A DNA stretch of 64,000 nucleotides. Source: Doris montereyensis (Eukaryota > Mollusca > Gastropoda > Nudibranchia > Dorididae). Position 1 is the stretch's first letter; each line of letters opens with the position of its first letter. The DNA is taken from positions 118,501-182,500 of the forward strand of contig JAXRKP010000647.1 of NCBI GenBank assembly GCA_037039925.1. Reading direction: 5' to 3'. This document shows, one piece after another, positions 1 through 61,905 of the stretch. The translations under genes and the position numbers were made by a program. A model generated the notes under the pieces. It saw nothing but the letters and a program-made list of their open reading frames with translations. It made no database searches and was not told where the DNA came from.

Positions 1-306
1 AAAAGAAAAATGTCAAAAAAGAAGTTAAAGAAAAGAAAATAAGTTAAGGCTTGTGTCTCTTATTCCGAGAAACACAAATGGAAAGCATTTTCGGTTGATG
101 AAGTCAATATCATCAATTATTAAAAGTATTCAAAAGTTGACAAATTAATTCAATGAAAAATTTTGTTTTGCTTTTTATCACTTAGCTTAACATATAATCA
201 GTCACTTAGACGCATTTCCTCTCGAATCATTAAAATACAATTAAACTACACATCTCGTATATTGAAATTCATTTATTATACAAGGGAGATTCAACATCAA
301 CATTAC

Positions 307-522
307 CTTTAGTCTTATTTTAAATTTTTCCTCAATGGCGTCTTTGTCGTCTTTCTCCAAGCCAAGTTCCTTCTTTATTATCTTCAGCTGCTCTCGCAAG
401 ATATATTCTCTGTGTTGTTTTTTAACTTTCTCTTCAACTTCTTTTCCGATTCGTTGCTGCAGTTTACTTAATTCAAATTCCTTTTTCAAGAGTGACAGGG
501 CTAACATCAAACGCTTAGAGAT
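307..522 (-). CDS. LONP1: LONP1 exon 9: long helix before the AAA+ module
   Basis: 216 bp (72 codons). It encodes [20 protein letters not shown] then [13 protein letters not shown]...[20 protein letters not shown], a near-universal Lon signature. The donor is GTAATG after RLK. The next exon must lie left of base 1; bases 1-306 look intronic, AT-rich and without coding signal. Confidence 0.95.
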
Positions 523-3500
523 CTAAAAAAACACAAGGACACAACCATTAGGAAGAAGGAACATTGATATCTATTATCATCATCATCATAAATATATCAG
601 AATCTACTTACAAATTTCAAAGGAAACAACGATACAATACAGACACTACAATGTGTAAAATCTTCATGTCAGCATAAAGATCAAGTGTTGGTTGACAGCA
701 GCAGAAAAATATGCTCATCTTACATGATAATGTCTCAAATAACTGAGAAAACTAATTCTATTGAGGAAAAAAATTGAAATAGATAGTAGGCTAAATTCCA
801 AGCGATTTGAAAATGGTATAAAAAATCTAAAATTGTCAATTTATTTTTGTCTGAAAAGGAAAGACTAATTCAAGTTCAAAATAACATGTCATAGATACAT
901 ATACATATAACCTCAATTAGGGGAAAAGTAAAAATAAAAATTATCTCAAAACATTTATATCCTGATTCCCAAAGGATGAGAAAAACTATTGTTTGTAACA
1001 AGAGAAAAATGAAAGAATAAGATGACTTCAATTTTTGTATGTGAGACAAGGCATCTAAAAACAGCGGACTTACATTCCTTTCTTCAAGGACTTCCTGCAA
1101 CTCGTTGGGCTCTCCGGCAGTTAAGGCAGCGCCTAATGAAGGAAATATAAAGAGCATGGTGATTCAACACTTACATTAAGTTCATCCAGACAAAACTTAA
1201 ATCACTTAAATGAAATGTGCTCAAACTTTTAAGAACTAGTCCAAACCTTCCATGGTTTGATGATTTTTTAACTTTTCTGTATCACATCCCCTGGTTACCT
1301 TTCTTTAAAGAATTCATACGGACTCCATAAAAAGATAATATGCAAAGTAAGACTTACAGTAAAAAATATGACTGGTTTTCTCTATTCATCTATTATGTTT
1401 CCTTTTTATTAAATTATTCATGCGCACAAAAAAACATCAAAAACACACGGCATGCGCATAACCTATTAAATCAATGCAGCAAAAATAAATTACGGTAGTG
1501 ACCACCTAAATGCCCGGTGCTCTGGAAGCAGACAAAGCGGGCATTTAGGCGAAAGTAGGTCCGAGGCAACAATTTGAGGGAAGGCCTATTTCTGTGAAGT
1601 TAGATTTCCCTGGTGACTTGTCAATTTCGTTCAGGATTTGAAGCTTCTTTGTCAGTCATTTTCTGGTTTATCCATTTTTATTTTCAAGATGTAAATCTGT
1701 ATGTAGCTGTGAAAAATTGAAGTTGTCACGATGGATGCTAGGAGAAAAAGGACCTGATTCAGCGTTGCTTCATTAACTGGCATAACCCACACTACAATCA
1801 CGTGATTTATTTAATCACGACCTGTGACTTAAGTAATTATGCAAATTTAGATGAGAAAAACTGGATAAAGAAAAACCTCACCCAATGGGACCAATGTGTG
1901 AATAAATTAACACAAATCTTACAACTCCTTCGATTCATAATCCTCATGTTAAAATTAAGACAACAGACAGACAAGGATAAAGATTCATAGCCAGATCGTT
2001 TGTTTCCGAAAAGTCATCAGCTGTATGAAAAATTTAATGCAAGAAAAAAGGACACCTGGAAACCATTCCGCTCATTAACACTGAAGTGATGAGCGCGCGG
2101 ATGGATTGACCGTCTCTCGCCATGAAGACCCAAGTCACATTGGATACGGCCATGCCAGAGAGGGAGCAATAAAACTGTTCTGACCTTGTCCCTTGATCGC
2201 AATGAGCGCCCGGGCTAAAGACGCCAGGTGATCGCATGCCACTTACAATATCAAGAAAGAGATGTGGGTGGAGTCCGGAAGAGTGTTCAATTTTAATTGC
2301 CCCATGACAAACCAGTGATCCAATGGGACAAAGGATGTGCTGCAGTGGGTGGAGTTATGAAGAGAAAATTGGTCAACGTTTAGTAAAATAGTACATTAGG
2401 GCCTACCATGGATAGGTAATCAAGGGTGGTTGCAATGCATGGCACATTGTTGACAGGCATAAGCCCTATTGGATTAGCGATCGGATTACAGGTATGACAA
2501 AAAAACCCAGAATATTTAATCAATTACGGATATATTTTATGGTACTTTGGAATTAATGATACCTACATTTGCCTTTGAGACCGGGCATTTAGGCGAAAAT
2601 CTTGGTTTTGAAACGGGCATTTAGAACGGCAATTTATATAGAAAAAAATCAGTTTCACTGAGTTTGCGATAGGGGAAAAGGGCATTTAGGTGGTGGGCAT
2701 TTAGGCGGTCACTACTGTAATGCTAAACGAAATAACAAAGAATTTGAAGATTGAAAAATATTTACCCAAATCACTGATATAAACTGGATTGTCAATCACT
2801 CTCTGACCTGCTTGAATAATTTGGGCCAAATTTTCTCTGCACGATCAAATTTAAGAAAAAGGTGTTAACAAATCTCAAAATAAATGCAGATGTGACTTCT
2901 ACAACAAAGTGAATTAAAAAATCTTATCTAATATGATTTCTATATCCAAAATTTATGAAGAAACGATAAATAAAAAAATTGCTATGCATACAGGGGAAAA
3001 ATTACATTTTCAGTTAAACAACTGAAATACATTAAAACGAGGGGAAATATTTGTTTTATAATTTATTTATTTATTTTTAAAAATATTTTTTTAATTTGTT
3101 TTTTTTTATGCATATTGTTTCAATGCACTATCGATTTACTCACCTTTGCATCTTTATATATTTCTCCTAAAATCTATACATTTAATGATTAACTTAAGTT
3201 AAATGCATTGATGTATTCTTTTATTTTTCAAACGGAAATTGTGTAAACACAAGTATAATTTTCTTTTTTTTTAAAGGATGATTGAATTGAAATTTTTACA
3301 TGCGTGATGGGGAAGATTTCCATCATTCTCAATATTGCAACAATAATATAAAAAAAATCACTTTACAGTATTTTCACATATCTATTATTAGCTATAGACA
3401 TAAAGATTTCACAAAGGAATTAAGTTTGTAAAATAATGTTATACTTTTATTTTGTTTTCATACCTATATAAAGGATTCATAGCTATTATGTCTCGTATTG

Positions 3501-6500
3501 TCTTCACAACTTCTGATGTGACAGCCTGAAAAAAGAAGAAAGTAAACATGACATTAAATTTCCTTCCATGGGAAAAAAAAAGAGACAAAATTAGAAACAA
3601 CAATAAGAGATCAAACCAAAACTAATGGCATAAAAGTTGAATAGATGTCAATCAAGTTTGGCGAGTGTACTAAGAGGACTCTGTAGTCTAGAGGCAAGGT
3701 GTCAACCTCTCAACCAAAGTTCATTGTTCCAAGCCCTGATGGTTAAAATATTTTCTTGAGTGTTTTAGAGTAAAATCCCCAGAGATCACCTTAGTTGTGG
3801 ATATGGGCAAATTCAAATCAAAATTCAAACCAAAATCAAAGTGAGTATGTACTACTATACTATTCTTTATTCATTGGCTCATACCGAACTAACAAATCTG
3901 CTGATTTAATCCCTTATTGGGATATCTTTATCTTCTTTGATAAAACATCAAAATAAATCAATAATGTTACTCAAGTTGTGAAAATAAATTCACATGATGA
4001 AAACTTTAGGCAAAATTCTGCACACATACCTTCAATTCATCATTGCTCTCGAATGGTTCATGGGCGTAATTTTCAGTCTCAACCATAAGGACATAGGGAG
4101 ATGCTTGTTTGCTGGTTTGAGATTTTGAAGCTGTCAATTCCAATATATCGTCAGATGTATCGTTATTATCAGATCCAGATGATGCATCGCTAGTCTTAGT
4201 GATATCATTTTCTTGTCTTTCAGCTCTTCTTCTGCTGCGCCTTGAACTTTTTTTTTCTTTCTCTGCTGCTACAATAAGCATAAAAAGATTTGCAAACCAA
4301 GACAGTAAGACATTCAGTTCTTTCAAAAATGATGGTAACATTTTTAAACAGCAATCCATGAAAGTGTAGAAAGAAATATGTGATAACAATGAATATAAGT
4401 TTGTTTATAATACAGCAATATTACAAACTTTGAGATATAATTAAGAAATCTGCTTCTTTCAATAAGGGACTCGGTAGTCTAGAGGCAAGATGTTGGCCTC
4501 TCAACCACAAGGTAGTGGGTTTGAGCCCCGCCAAAGGTTGAAAAAGTATCTCGTTTTTATCAAGCAAAATCTACCACCCCTGGTCCAGGTAGGCGGATCG
4601 ACATCTAGTACCACGGGAGACAGACGATAAAAAGGAGGTCCTTTGTGCAGATCACAACACTATGTGCATGTAAAAGATCCCTTGGTTGTTTACAAGGCAG
4701 TCCGGGCAAAATTAAAATCCTACCAAAAACCCAGAGATCACCTTAGTTGTGGATGTGGGTAAACCAAATCAAATAAACATTTCTTACAAAGTATTTGAAT
4801 TATATAATGCTTAAAATCATCAGCTCATGTGACCTTCAGAGCATCTCAAATCATTCTCTGATCTTTCATTTTGTCCTTTGCCTTCATATCATCTCCTGTC
4901 ATAGATATTTCAATCCAATTCTTTATGTCCTCAGTTCATATTTTTGCCAGTCTTCCTTTTCCTCTCTTGGCTTCTTATTGATTACAGAATAAGTTTCTCT
5001 GAACCACTATTGCTCTTAACATGGCCAAAATATTGTAGTTTTCATCTTTTGATTGAATTGAGAAGCCAGTTTGAGGCAATATTCAGTCATTTAAAACTGT
5101 TCCACTCTCTGCTTTTGATGTCCTTGGTATTCGGAGCATTTTGCCATTGCGTTTCAATTCAAAGACATTTCTGTTTGTCCAGCCCTCCCAACAGGTGTAG
5201 GGAACATGCATGCCCCAATCAATCTTGATTTAGTGGTATCACATTTCTGTTTCCAAATATTTTGCTTCTATTTGCAGTTTGTCATTGTCATTGCAAGAAG
5301 TTTTTTGATCTCCTGTGTTGAACTGCTGTTTTTTTAAATTCTGGTGCTAAGATTATCAAATTGGGATACTTTTCCTTTCTCCTCCATCAATGCAAATGTT
5401 TAATTATCTAGAGACAAAAAAAAAGTTGCATATATGTACTTACGAACATTTGGAACATCCTCCAGTTCCTCTTCAAATGCAATATTAGTGATGCGTATCC
5501 TGACAAAGAAAAAGCAGCATAAGACTATATATTATGAGTTGATCAAATTAAACACAAATTTTACGGGATTTTTCAGATAAGAAAATCAGTTTGTAAGAAA
5601 TACTGACAAAATTAAATGAAAATATTTTAGACGTTTGAAAGCAGTAGCAATACATACCTTCTGTGTGACATGACAATCATCCGTAGTCTATCTCCAAGGT
5701 CATGCATTTCAGTGATATGAACAAATGTACCAATATTATGAACATCATCAAGCCTGTCCACCACATCTGATTCATTACTGGAAAATTGAATATAGATCTA
5801 CTTCTTCATGGGAAAAAAGAATCAAGCAGCAAACATTCAAAGGCAGCCTTTCCACTTTTTTCATACACTTTAAAAGAGAGGCACATAAGATAGCAGGAAT
5901 AAATCTGGAAAAGACAGCACAGAGGTGAAAATATCAAAGTATATTAACGTTCATGATCATTACTGAAATATAACAACTTCTTTGAAATTGAAAGACAGAA
6001 AAGGTCATAAATAAAAGGTCCATCGGATTGACGTTTTAGTACGGTCAAACTCGATTATAATAGTGTTTTCAAAGTGAATTTTTTTCTCTCATGATATTCC
6101 TCATTATCCAGTGAAATGATCTAATAGTTAGAAAATCTTTTTCTTGAAAAATTTAAAAAATAAAAAAATTTAAAAATCCAGGTGGAAATTGGATTGTGAT
6201 ATTATTCAAATTGTAAAAAAAACAATTTTTGACTGTAAAGCTATAAAGGTACAAATAATATTTGATTTTGAACATTCATAATGAAATAATAATCTTGAAA
6301 AATCACTTGACAACAAAGCCAAATCTTAAATGGAACAGCTTTTCACTTCGATGCAGTGTGAACCATACCTATCATCTTTCTTCAAGAAAACTCCAGCATA
6401 TGGCAGATTTAATTTGATTTTCCGCCTTATGATTTCCATTAAGTCAGGGTGAGTAATCTGTGTAATAAAAAGAATAGAAAACATTAATATATTTAGAAGG

Positions 6501-7977
6501 AAACAATGGAAAAGTTTTATAAACATCTTCAGAGCATCATGTGCGCATAATTTTATTTCTTAATCGTCAAAATTGTAGTAGTTTGTGGCTCTCTATTTAA
6601 AAAAAAACTTATTAATACCCTTTTTGTGATGTTACCATTTATATATAATATATTAGATATCATGTATATATTTGCACTAAGTGAAGATTCAATTTGCTAA
6701 AGAAGTGAAGTAAAGTATACTATTTTTCTAGTATTGTAATTGTCTCATGTGGTTGTAAAGATAGGGAGCATGACTGAGAATTTTAGATACTTAGCAGTTC
6801 CCGGATAAGTGCACGGTCATCATGTGTAACATATTTTTCAACATCAATTTACCCCTCTACACAGCGGCTGAAAAAGGACACCGGTTAAGTGCACCGTTTG
6901 GGTATTTTCTAGGTGAAATATCTGCTCATAGATTCATCTCAACAACTCTAGTTTTTAAAAAAAAAGATAAAACGCACACACACACAAAGAATTCACCATA
7001 CATATGCACAGGCACACAAATAGCGCTTTGTCTGTTTTGCTCTCTGTCTCTGTCAGTTCCAAGCCTGCAACTAAGTGCAACAATTTGGGAACTCGGCGGA
7101 GAAAGATTTTCTTTCATAATTCCCAACTGATGCTGCTAAAAAACATGTAAAAGTGAATCCGATGGGTCCGTCTGTCTAAGTGCACAGCTTCCTTGTCTCC
7201 CGACAGCTGTGCACTTAGCCAGAGATTACTTCAAATGGATGACTTTGAATGCCTTTGATGACGTAAAAAATAAATGTACATTTAATCAATCCTTTCACCC
7301 TCTTCAAGCAGTTTACATAATGTGTAAAAGTAATTAAAACTTCTCAGGATTCTCACCTCAAGCATTTTAACAAATCTTGGGAAGACAGGGTTACGATTGA
7401 TGGCTATGATTGGAACCTTTGGTAAGAATTCAGGTACAGATAGAGTAGTTAAAGCACCAACAGGATTAAAGTTTGTGACTATTTCCTGAATATCTTCAGT
7501 TGATGGGGGCGAGGAATCATCTTTTTTACTTGCATCATCTGGATTATCCCCATCTTGTTGCTCCTGAAAATAAAAACTAGAAGTTTTGAAACCTCTACTT
7601 TGTGCAAAGCTGGAATTAACAAGCCTATGTGAAAAGAATCTTCCTTTGTCACACGTTTGTAATGATTCGCTGGGCCTAAATCCGAAATGATGATTTGAAA
7701 TTCTCTTCGGCTGTACTTCTCTCCCCAGAGGCACAGATTGATTATGAAAGTAACGGTGTCCTATGGTCCCAGTCTGATGCAACCGGTGTTCCCTCTGGCG
7801 AAAAGGAAGCCTCTCATGATGATTAAAGGTACTAAGACATCTCACATTTATTGGAATTCCGCCCTTCGGCGCGTCAAAAGTATTTTGTAGTCGATGAAAT
7901 GGGGTGAAGACATTGTAAACATTGTTTCTTGAACATTTGAGGACACGGGTGTTTTGTTGCCTCAAGAGGGCGGCCAT
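307..7977 (-). CDS. LONP1: Mitochondrial Lon protease, 5' part (9 exons, runs off left edge)
   Basis: ATP-dependent serine protease of the mitochondrial matrix that degrades oxidised and misfolded proteins and binds mtDNA. Nine minus-strand exons (7977-7357, 6457-6369, 5777-5658, 5499-5444, 4268-4030, 3525-3464, 2836-2766, 1132-1074, 522-307) join in phase to about 511 codons with GT/AG junctions. Family signatures are [76 protein letters not shown] and [18 protein letters not shown], in the order found in animal LONP1. The first ~170 residues are Arg/Ser-rich and poorly conserved, as expected of a mitochondrial presequence plus linker. The AAA+ ATPase and Ser/Lys protease domains lie beyond the window. 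It is divergent from SMG5 and probably shares its promoter. The family call is very secure; exon ends are read from splice consensus and phase. Confidence 0.97.
1074..1132 (-). CDS. LONP1: LONP1 exon 8
   Basis: 59 bp encoding [19 protein letters not shown], with acceptor TTCATTAG and donor GTAAGT. It matches the family segment before the long coiled helix. Confidence 0.94.
1493..2717. mobile_element. TA-flanked MITE, pogo/Tigger-like (LONP1 intron 7)
   Basis: The termini read CRGTAGTGACCRCCTAAATG and continue as imperfect inverted repeats of about 25 bp, each flanked by TA (1491-1492 and 2718-2719). The CAGT start plus TA duplication is typical of Tc1/mariner-pogo non-autonomous elements. 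Inside, GGGCATTTAG recurs at least five times near both ends as subterminal repeats. No transposase ORF. About 1.2 kb. Confidence 0.75.
2766..2836 (-). CDS. LONP1: LONP1 exon 7
   Basis: 71 bp encoding [20 protein letters not shown] then SDL, followed by a GTAAAT donor. The phase fits exons 6 and 8 through split Arg and Gly codons. Confidence 0.94.
3464..3525 (-). CDS. LONP1: LONP1 exon 6
   Basis: 62 bp after TTTTTTCAG, encoding [20 protein letters not shown] before GTATG. This is one of the best conserved motifs of the LON N-terminal helical region. Confidence 0.94.
3670..3850 (+). mobile_element. SINE family II copy (partial)
   Basis: Starts with GACTCTGTAGTCTAGAGGCA and ends with the shared tail (AGAGATCACCTTAGTTGTGG). 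It lacks the middle third seen in the copy at 4465. In LONP1 intron 5, antisense to the gene. Confidence 0.7.
4030..4268 (-). CDS. LONP1: LONP1 exon 5: charged linker
   Basis: 239 bp. It encodes a Lys/Arg run ([17 protein letters not shown]), a Ser/Asp/Asn-rich acidic stretch, then [13 protein letters not shown], which aligns with the conserved MVEVENV-HE strand of LONP1. The linker is variable in the family. The acceptor is TTATTGTAG; alternative use of the adjacent CAG would change only one residue. Confidence 0.92.
4465..4778 (+). mobile_element. SINE family II copy (near full length)
   Basis: About 310 bp. The head has a Pol III A-box-like stretch (TAGTCTAGAGGC) and a B-box-like GGGTTTGAGCCCC, then a body with CCTGGTCCAGGTAGG and AAAGATCCCTTGG, and a tail ending GTGGATGTGGGTAAA. 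Other copies at 3670, 55011, 57786 and 63207 share the same architecture. In LONP1 intron 4. Confidence 0.75.
5444..5499 (-). CDS. LONP1: LONP1 exon 4
   Basis: 56 bp with acceptor TTTGTCAG and donor GTAAGT. It encodes [18 protein letters not shown], matching the acidic segment after the R-V-H-I strand in the family. Phase agrees with both neighbours. Confidence 0.9.
5658..5777 (-). CDS. LONP1: LONP1 exon 3
   Basis: 120 bp between a TTTTCCAG acceptor and a GTATG donor. It encodes [20 protein letters not shown]...MIVMSHRR, a strongly conserved LON-domain segment. Too short to stand out as an open reading frame. Confidence 0.94.
6369..6457 (-). CDS. LONP1: LONP1 exon 2
   Basis: 89 bp after a TTACACAG acceptor. 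It encodes [15 protein letters not shown]...AGVFLKKDD, part of the LON substrate-binding domain. It ends with two bases of an Arg/Ser codon before GTATGG. Confidence 0.95.
6795..7220. mobile_element. Possible decayed MITE with TAAGTGCAC motifs
   Basis: TAAGTGCAC or close variants occur at about 6807, 6885, 7067 and 7178 and inverted at about 7207. The outer ends (CAGTTCCCGGATAAGTGC and the complement of GTGCACTTAGCCAGAGA) look like a degraded inverted repeat. Boundaries and class are uncertain. In LONP1 intron 1. Confidence 0.35.
7357..7977 (-). CDS. LONP1: LONP1 exon 1: presequence and start of LON domain
   Basis: 207 codons from ATG (7977-7975) to the GT donor after ...FVKMLE. The start fits because the ORF opens with a basic leader ([18 protein letters not shown]) typical of matrix targeting, and the ATG sits in a YY1-like motif. 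The acidic, Ser/Asp-rich stretch near codons 145-160 precedes the LON domain, which begins around [17 protein letters not shown]. It ends in phase 0. Confidence 0.95.
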
Positions 7978-7980
7978 TTT
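7970..7980 (-). promoter_or_regulatory. YY1-like motif over LONP1 start codon
   Basis: The minus strand reads AAAATGGCCGC, matching AANATGGCNGC, with its ATG being the LONP1 initiator. YY1 sites overlapping start codons are a known feature of TATA-less animal promoters. Binding is inferred. Confidence 0.5.
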
Positions 7981-8244
7981 GGGATTCGCTCACTGAATCG
8001 AAAGTTGCGAAAAGCAAAACGAAAGTTGAAAATTCAGCCTGTAATGTCAAACTATGAAATAGAAAGAATCGTATCCGCTTTATGATTGTCCTTGAATATT
8101 GTTAGTAGATACAAAAATACTAGGTAAAAGTAAAATGTCTTTTTACAAGATATTAATCAAGATTTTGACATAAGTTAAAAAGTTGTTTCTTGGCTAAGGC
8201 CTTTTGTTCTCTTTTATTCGAGTTTTCTTTTCCCTGTAAGCCCG

Positions 8245-8258
8245 CTGTCACGTGACAG
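8245..8258. promoter_or_regulatory. Palindromic E-box (CACGTG core)
   Basis: CTGTCACGTGACAG is a perfect 14-bp palindrome midway between the two genes. GTCACGTGAC is the preferred site of bHLH-zip factors (USF, TFE3/MITF/TFEB-type). Position and symmetry suit a shared promoter. Binding is inferred. Confidence 0.6.
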
Positions 8259-8270
8259 AATCAAGTCAAA

Positions 8271-8360
8271 ATGGCAGACACTATGTTGGTCATCCTTGAT
8301 TCTGCCAGTGTCCAAACTTGTGTTGACGAAAACATACGCGCTTCTGATGAGCGTATTTGA
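8271..8360 (+). other. Upstream ORF in SMG5 leader (29 codons)
   Basis: ATG at 8271 opens 29 codons (MADTMLVILDSASVQTCVDE...) and stops with TGA at 8358-8360, 11 nt before the SMG5 ATG and in a different frame. It is present in the mRNA only if transcription starts upstream of 8271. If so, it could trigger NMD or limit SMG5 translation. The peptide resembles nothing recognised. Confidence 0.55.
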
Positions 8361-8371
8361 CACAAACAGGC

Positions 8372-58856
<50,485 letters not shown>

Positions 58857-59450
58857 CCAGTCACCAGGCTGATTTCATCGGTTTCAAGAAAAAGGGATTT
58901 ATTTCTGCCAATGCAAATAACAAAAGGAATCTTCTGTATCAGATGTAAAAGTACAATAGATTTGATACTTCTTACAGAGACTAAAACGGTTCTACAAGCT
59001 TTGTTATTGATACCTGCAATCAATATGATTCCAAAGCAGAACGAAGACTCCAAAGGAACTCCTGAAATTGACAAGCAAGGCATTACGATGAATTTTGAGA
59101 AATTCTATACTACATTGTGTCCTTATTGCAATAGTCCTTAATCAACCTTCTATGGGTTTGTGATGTTTGCCATTATGTAATTATAGACTTGATGTCATTA
59201 ATTTGGAGTTTATTATTTGTTTTGGGGTGTTTTTTTTTTCTTTTAAGGGAAGGGCAGATGGGGCGATTTGTTTTGTTTGTTTTAGGGGTTTGTTTGGGTT
59301 TTATTCATTTGAGGGGGAATGAGAAAAAGGAAAAGGGCGGGATGGGTTTCTGTGTTTCTTATTTGTTTCCTGTTTTGTCTTTAATGATGAAAGTTTTCAT
59401 TATAATATATTCATACTTCTGTGGTGTAAGAATAAAATAACTTCAAGCTT
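58857..59450 (+). other. SMG5 3' UTR (minimum estimate)
   Basis: Sequence after the stop codon, with AATAAA at 59431-59436 as the first good poly(A) signal. A second AATAAA at 60607-60612 would give a 3' UTR of about 1.8 kb. Cleavage sites cannot be determined from the sequence. Confidence 0.5.
59431..59436 (+). other. Candidate poly(A) signal
   Basis: AATAAA about 575 bp after the SMG5 stop, followed by a short A/T run and then TTTTCTC. Confidence 0.45.
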
Positions 59451-59829
59451 TTCTCACCGGCTACTACAAGCCATTCTGGAGAATGTGATAGAACAGAGAG
59501 AAAGTTTCAACATATCTGTGGTGTTTGCATTGCACACTTTTTCTTTGCCCCTTTCTTTTCATTTGTTTTTTCTTTGTTTGTTTGTTCATATCAACATTTG
59601 TACTCAGAGTCTACAAAATATCATGTGTGAAACATAATGTTAAGGCACGAATTCTGCTTTTCAGCTTATTGATTACATGAAAAAAAGACTACTAGGAAAG
59701 ACGTTCTGAGCAAGGCTAATGCGCCCCCACCCCCCACCCTAGATGGTTGATTTCATTTGATTTTTTTTTAGGGAGAGGAGTCTCGTTGAAAGTTTTTTTC
59801 TTTTGCTTTTTCTTTTGATTTTGGTTGGT

Positions 59830-59945
59830 GAGTGGTTGGCGGGCTCCACTGGTAGGTCCTCCTTCTATCCTGTCATTCTTTCACGTATTTCATTTTACCC
59901 TGTGATCACCGTTTATGATGGACAGGTAATGAATCGAAATTGAGT
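59830..59945 (+). mobile_element. Short dispersed repeat (family III-S) copy
   Basis: GTGGTTGGCGGGCTCCACTG start, GGTAGGTCCTCCTTC, CCCTGTGATCACCGTTTATG end. Downstream of SMG5. Confidence 0.65.
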
Positions 59946-61785
59946 CTAGTTGGCTTAATTTTGTTTCATATCGTATTTTAGGTTATGTTTTTAAGTAGTT
60001 TGTTTCTTTTTTTTATCTTATTTTTAGGTTGTTTGTAGGTAGTTGGGTTGGTTTTTTTTGGGATGGGGTCTTTTTCTGGGTAGATTTTTTAATGAATTTA
60101 CTGTTAATTTCTTTCTTTTATGTCTTAAGGTTTGTTACAGGTATTCATGGGGTTATGCTGTAGGTGTTTCAGGTGTGGTATTTGTTTGGGGGGATGGGTG
60201 TGCATTTGTGTGTTTTTAGGGGATGGATATGAGTTTATGTGTTTGGGGGATGGGTGTGTGTTTACGTATTTTGGGCAAGAGGGGTTGCTTTGCTATTTTG
60301 TTTTTGTGTTGTTTATTTGTTGGGTTGTTTTTTCTTTTGAGTTTTTTTTTAAAGACAAATTCAATTCTCCATATTGGAAGTGCCTCATTCATTTATTATT
60401 AGCATCAAGTTAATGAATGGAGTGTATTTATGTAATATCTATGCATTTGATGCAAGACCAGATGAAAAGTCAGAAGATGGGCACGCTGTCAATTCGACTT
60501 AATTTCTTCTTCCCCTTTATGATTTGTAGAAAAGGGGCATTAGGTTTGATTTTGTTTATTCCCTCCCCACTCCATACCCCTGAATCTGATTTCAAATATT
60601 TCATTAAATAAAGTTACTCTTTAAAAATTCTCATTTTTAAAAAAATGAATAAAACAACGTAGGGGCATGCACATACTCAGTATATAATCTTTAGTGGGCG
60701 GTTGGCGTAGCTGCTGGTAGGCCCCACCTGTAATGATGTAAACGAAATGTTTTTCAATCCAGTTGGGTGTCAAGAAGGAAAGAAAAAAGAATGCTGGAAA
60801 GTGAAAAAAAGCAAAACACTCTCATTGTAATACATGCAGATCCACATCCAATTAATTTAATGCAAGGCATTGTACCTACCTGGTTATATCCTGTTCTGCA
60901 TGAACAAATTGAATTCAGACTCAAGTGCTAAGGACGGCTTACAGCAGGGCTTTTACGAATTTGATTTTTTTTTTTCTTTATGAATTAGTAGAATTATTTA
61001 GTTTTAGTTTTATTGTTAATTTTCAATGAGATATATCATATATACTTTTATCTGTCTCCCATTTACTCAATTTTAGTCTAGTCATTACCATTTCAGAACT
61101 CTTCTTTTTTTCCTTTCTTTGTTTTTTTTCTTAATGGCAGCAATTACAGAAAATACAGCTTGAGATTCAGTCACTTGAGATTTTCCTGTTAGGAGGATTT
61201 CTGGAATCACTGGGGTTAATGGGTTAGCTTTTTTTTTTTTTTTTTTTGCGGGGGTTCCGTTTAAATTAAGAATATTGGAAAGCTCAAGAGGAGTTGATAA
61301 AGAGCTTGATTTATGCAAAATAAGAAATGAAATGATTTGAATAGATGTGTGTGGAATGAGGGGCTTGGCAGAAGGAGGGGGTGTGTGTCACTGTCAGGTG
61401 AAACCTTCATTCTGTTGTTGATTTCGTTGGATTTTTGGTAAGATAATTTATTTTTTCATTGTGGAATTTGTGAACGATGTGCTTCAAAATGAAGTAGCTT
61501 TTACTGTGAGTTGTTTTCTCTAAATTGGATAAAGGAAAAAGAAATCCAAAACTATTATATTGCAAGAAAGAAAAAGTCTTATGCGAATTTGCTGTAGGGA
61601 CAAAGCATCACATTTCTTTTCACCCTACAGTTTCCATTCACTTTGAGTGAGACTTGATTAAAGACCGAAACCAGAAGTTGTTTATTTACACTCTGTTATG
61701 GCTCTAGCATATTCCTGAGTGTATTCTTGTTTGCAAGGAAAGTAGAGTTATTTAATTTATTATCCCAATGATAACTTAGTGGGCA
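59946..61785. other. SMG5 3' flank: no gene seen
   Basis: G/T-rich DNA (GGGGGATGGGTGTG runs at 60190-60290), a second AATAAA at 60607, then AT-rich DNA. No conserved exon was identified. Confidence 0.5.
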
Positions 61786-61905
61786 GTTGGCAGGTACTGC
61801 TGGTAGGACTTACTTCTCTCACCTACCTTTAATCTTTACTGTTTCCTCTTGATTCATTGTGGGATCACTGCATATGGTGGATGCGGTGAATTTCAATGAA
61901 ACAAG
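61786..61905 (+). mobile_element. Short dispersed repeat (family III-S) copy
   Basis: CAGTTGGCAGGTACTGCTGG start and GATGCGGTGAATTTCAATGA end. Downstream of SMG5. A fragment of the same start also occurs at 60698-60725. Confidence 0.65.

Larger units (their letters stand above)
7978..8371. promoter_or_regulatory. Bidirectional LONP1/SMG5 promoter and 5' leaders
   Basis: 394 bp separate the two divergent start codons, so both transcripts must start here unless there are unseen 5' UTR introns. There is no obvious TATA box. Visible elements are a perfect 14-bp palindrome with a CACGTG core (8245-8258) and YY1-like AANATGGCNGC-type motifs, one minus-strand over the LONP1 ATG (7970-7980) and one plus-strand (8267-8277, one mismatch). 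Transcription start sites cannot be read from sequence. Confidence 0.7.

Noticed and set aside
2017..2237. Two overlapping minus-strand frames
   Set aside because: They lie inside the non-autonomous TA-flanked element, overlap each other and have no conserved motif.
60132..60413. 93-codon Cys/Phe/Gly-rich frame downstream of SMG5
   Set aside because: Arises from G/T-rich low-complexity DNA; no splice or homology support.
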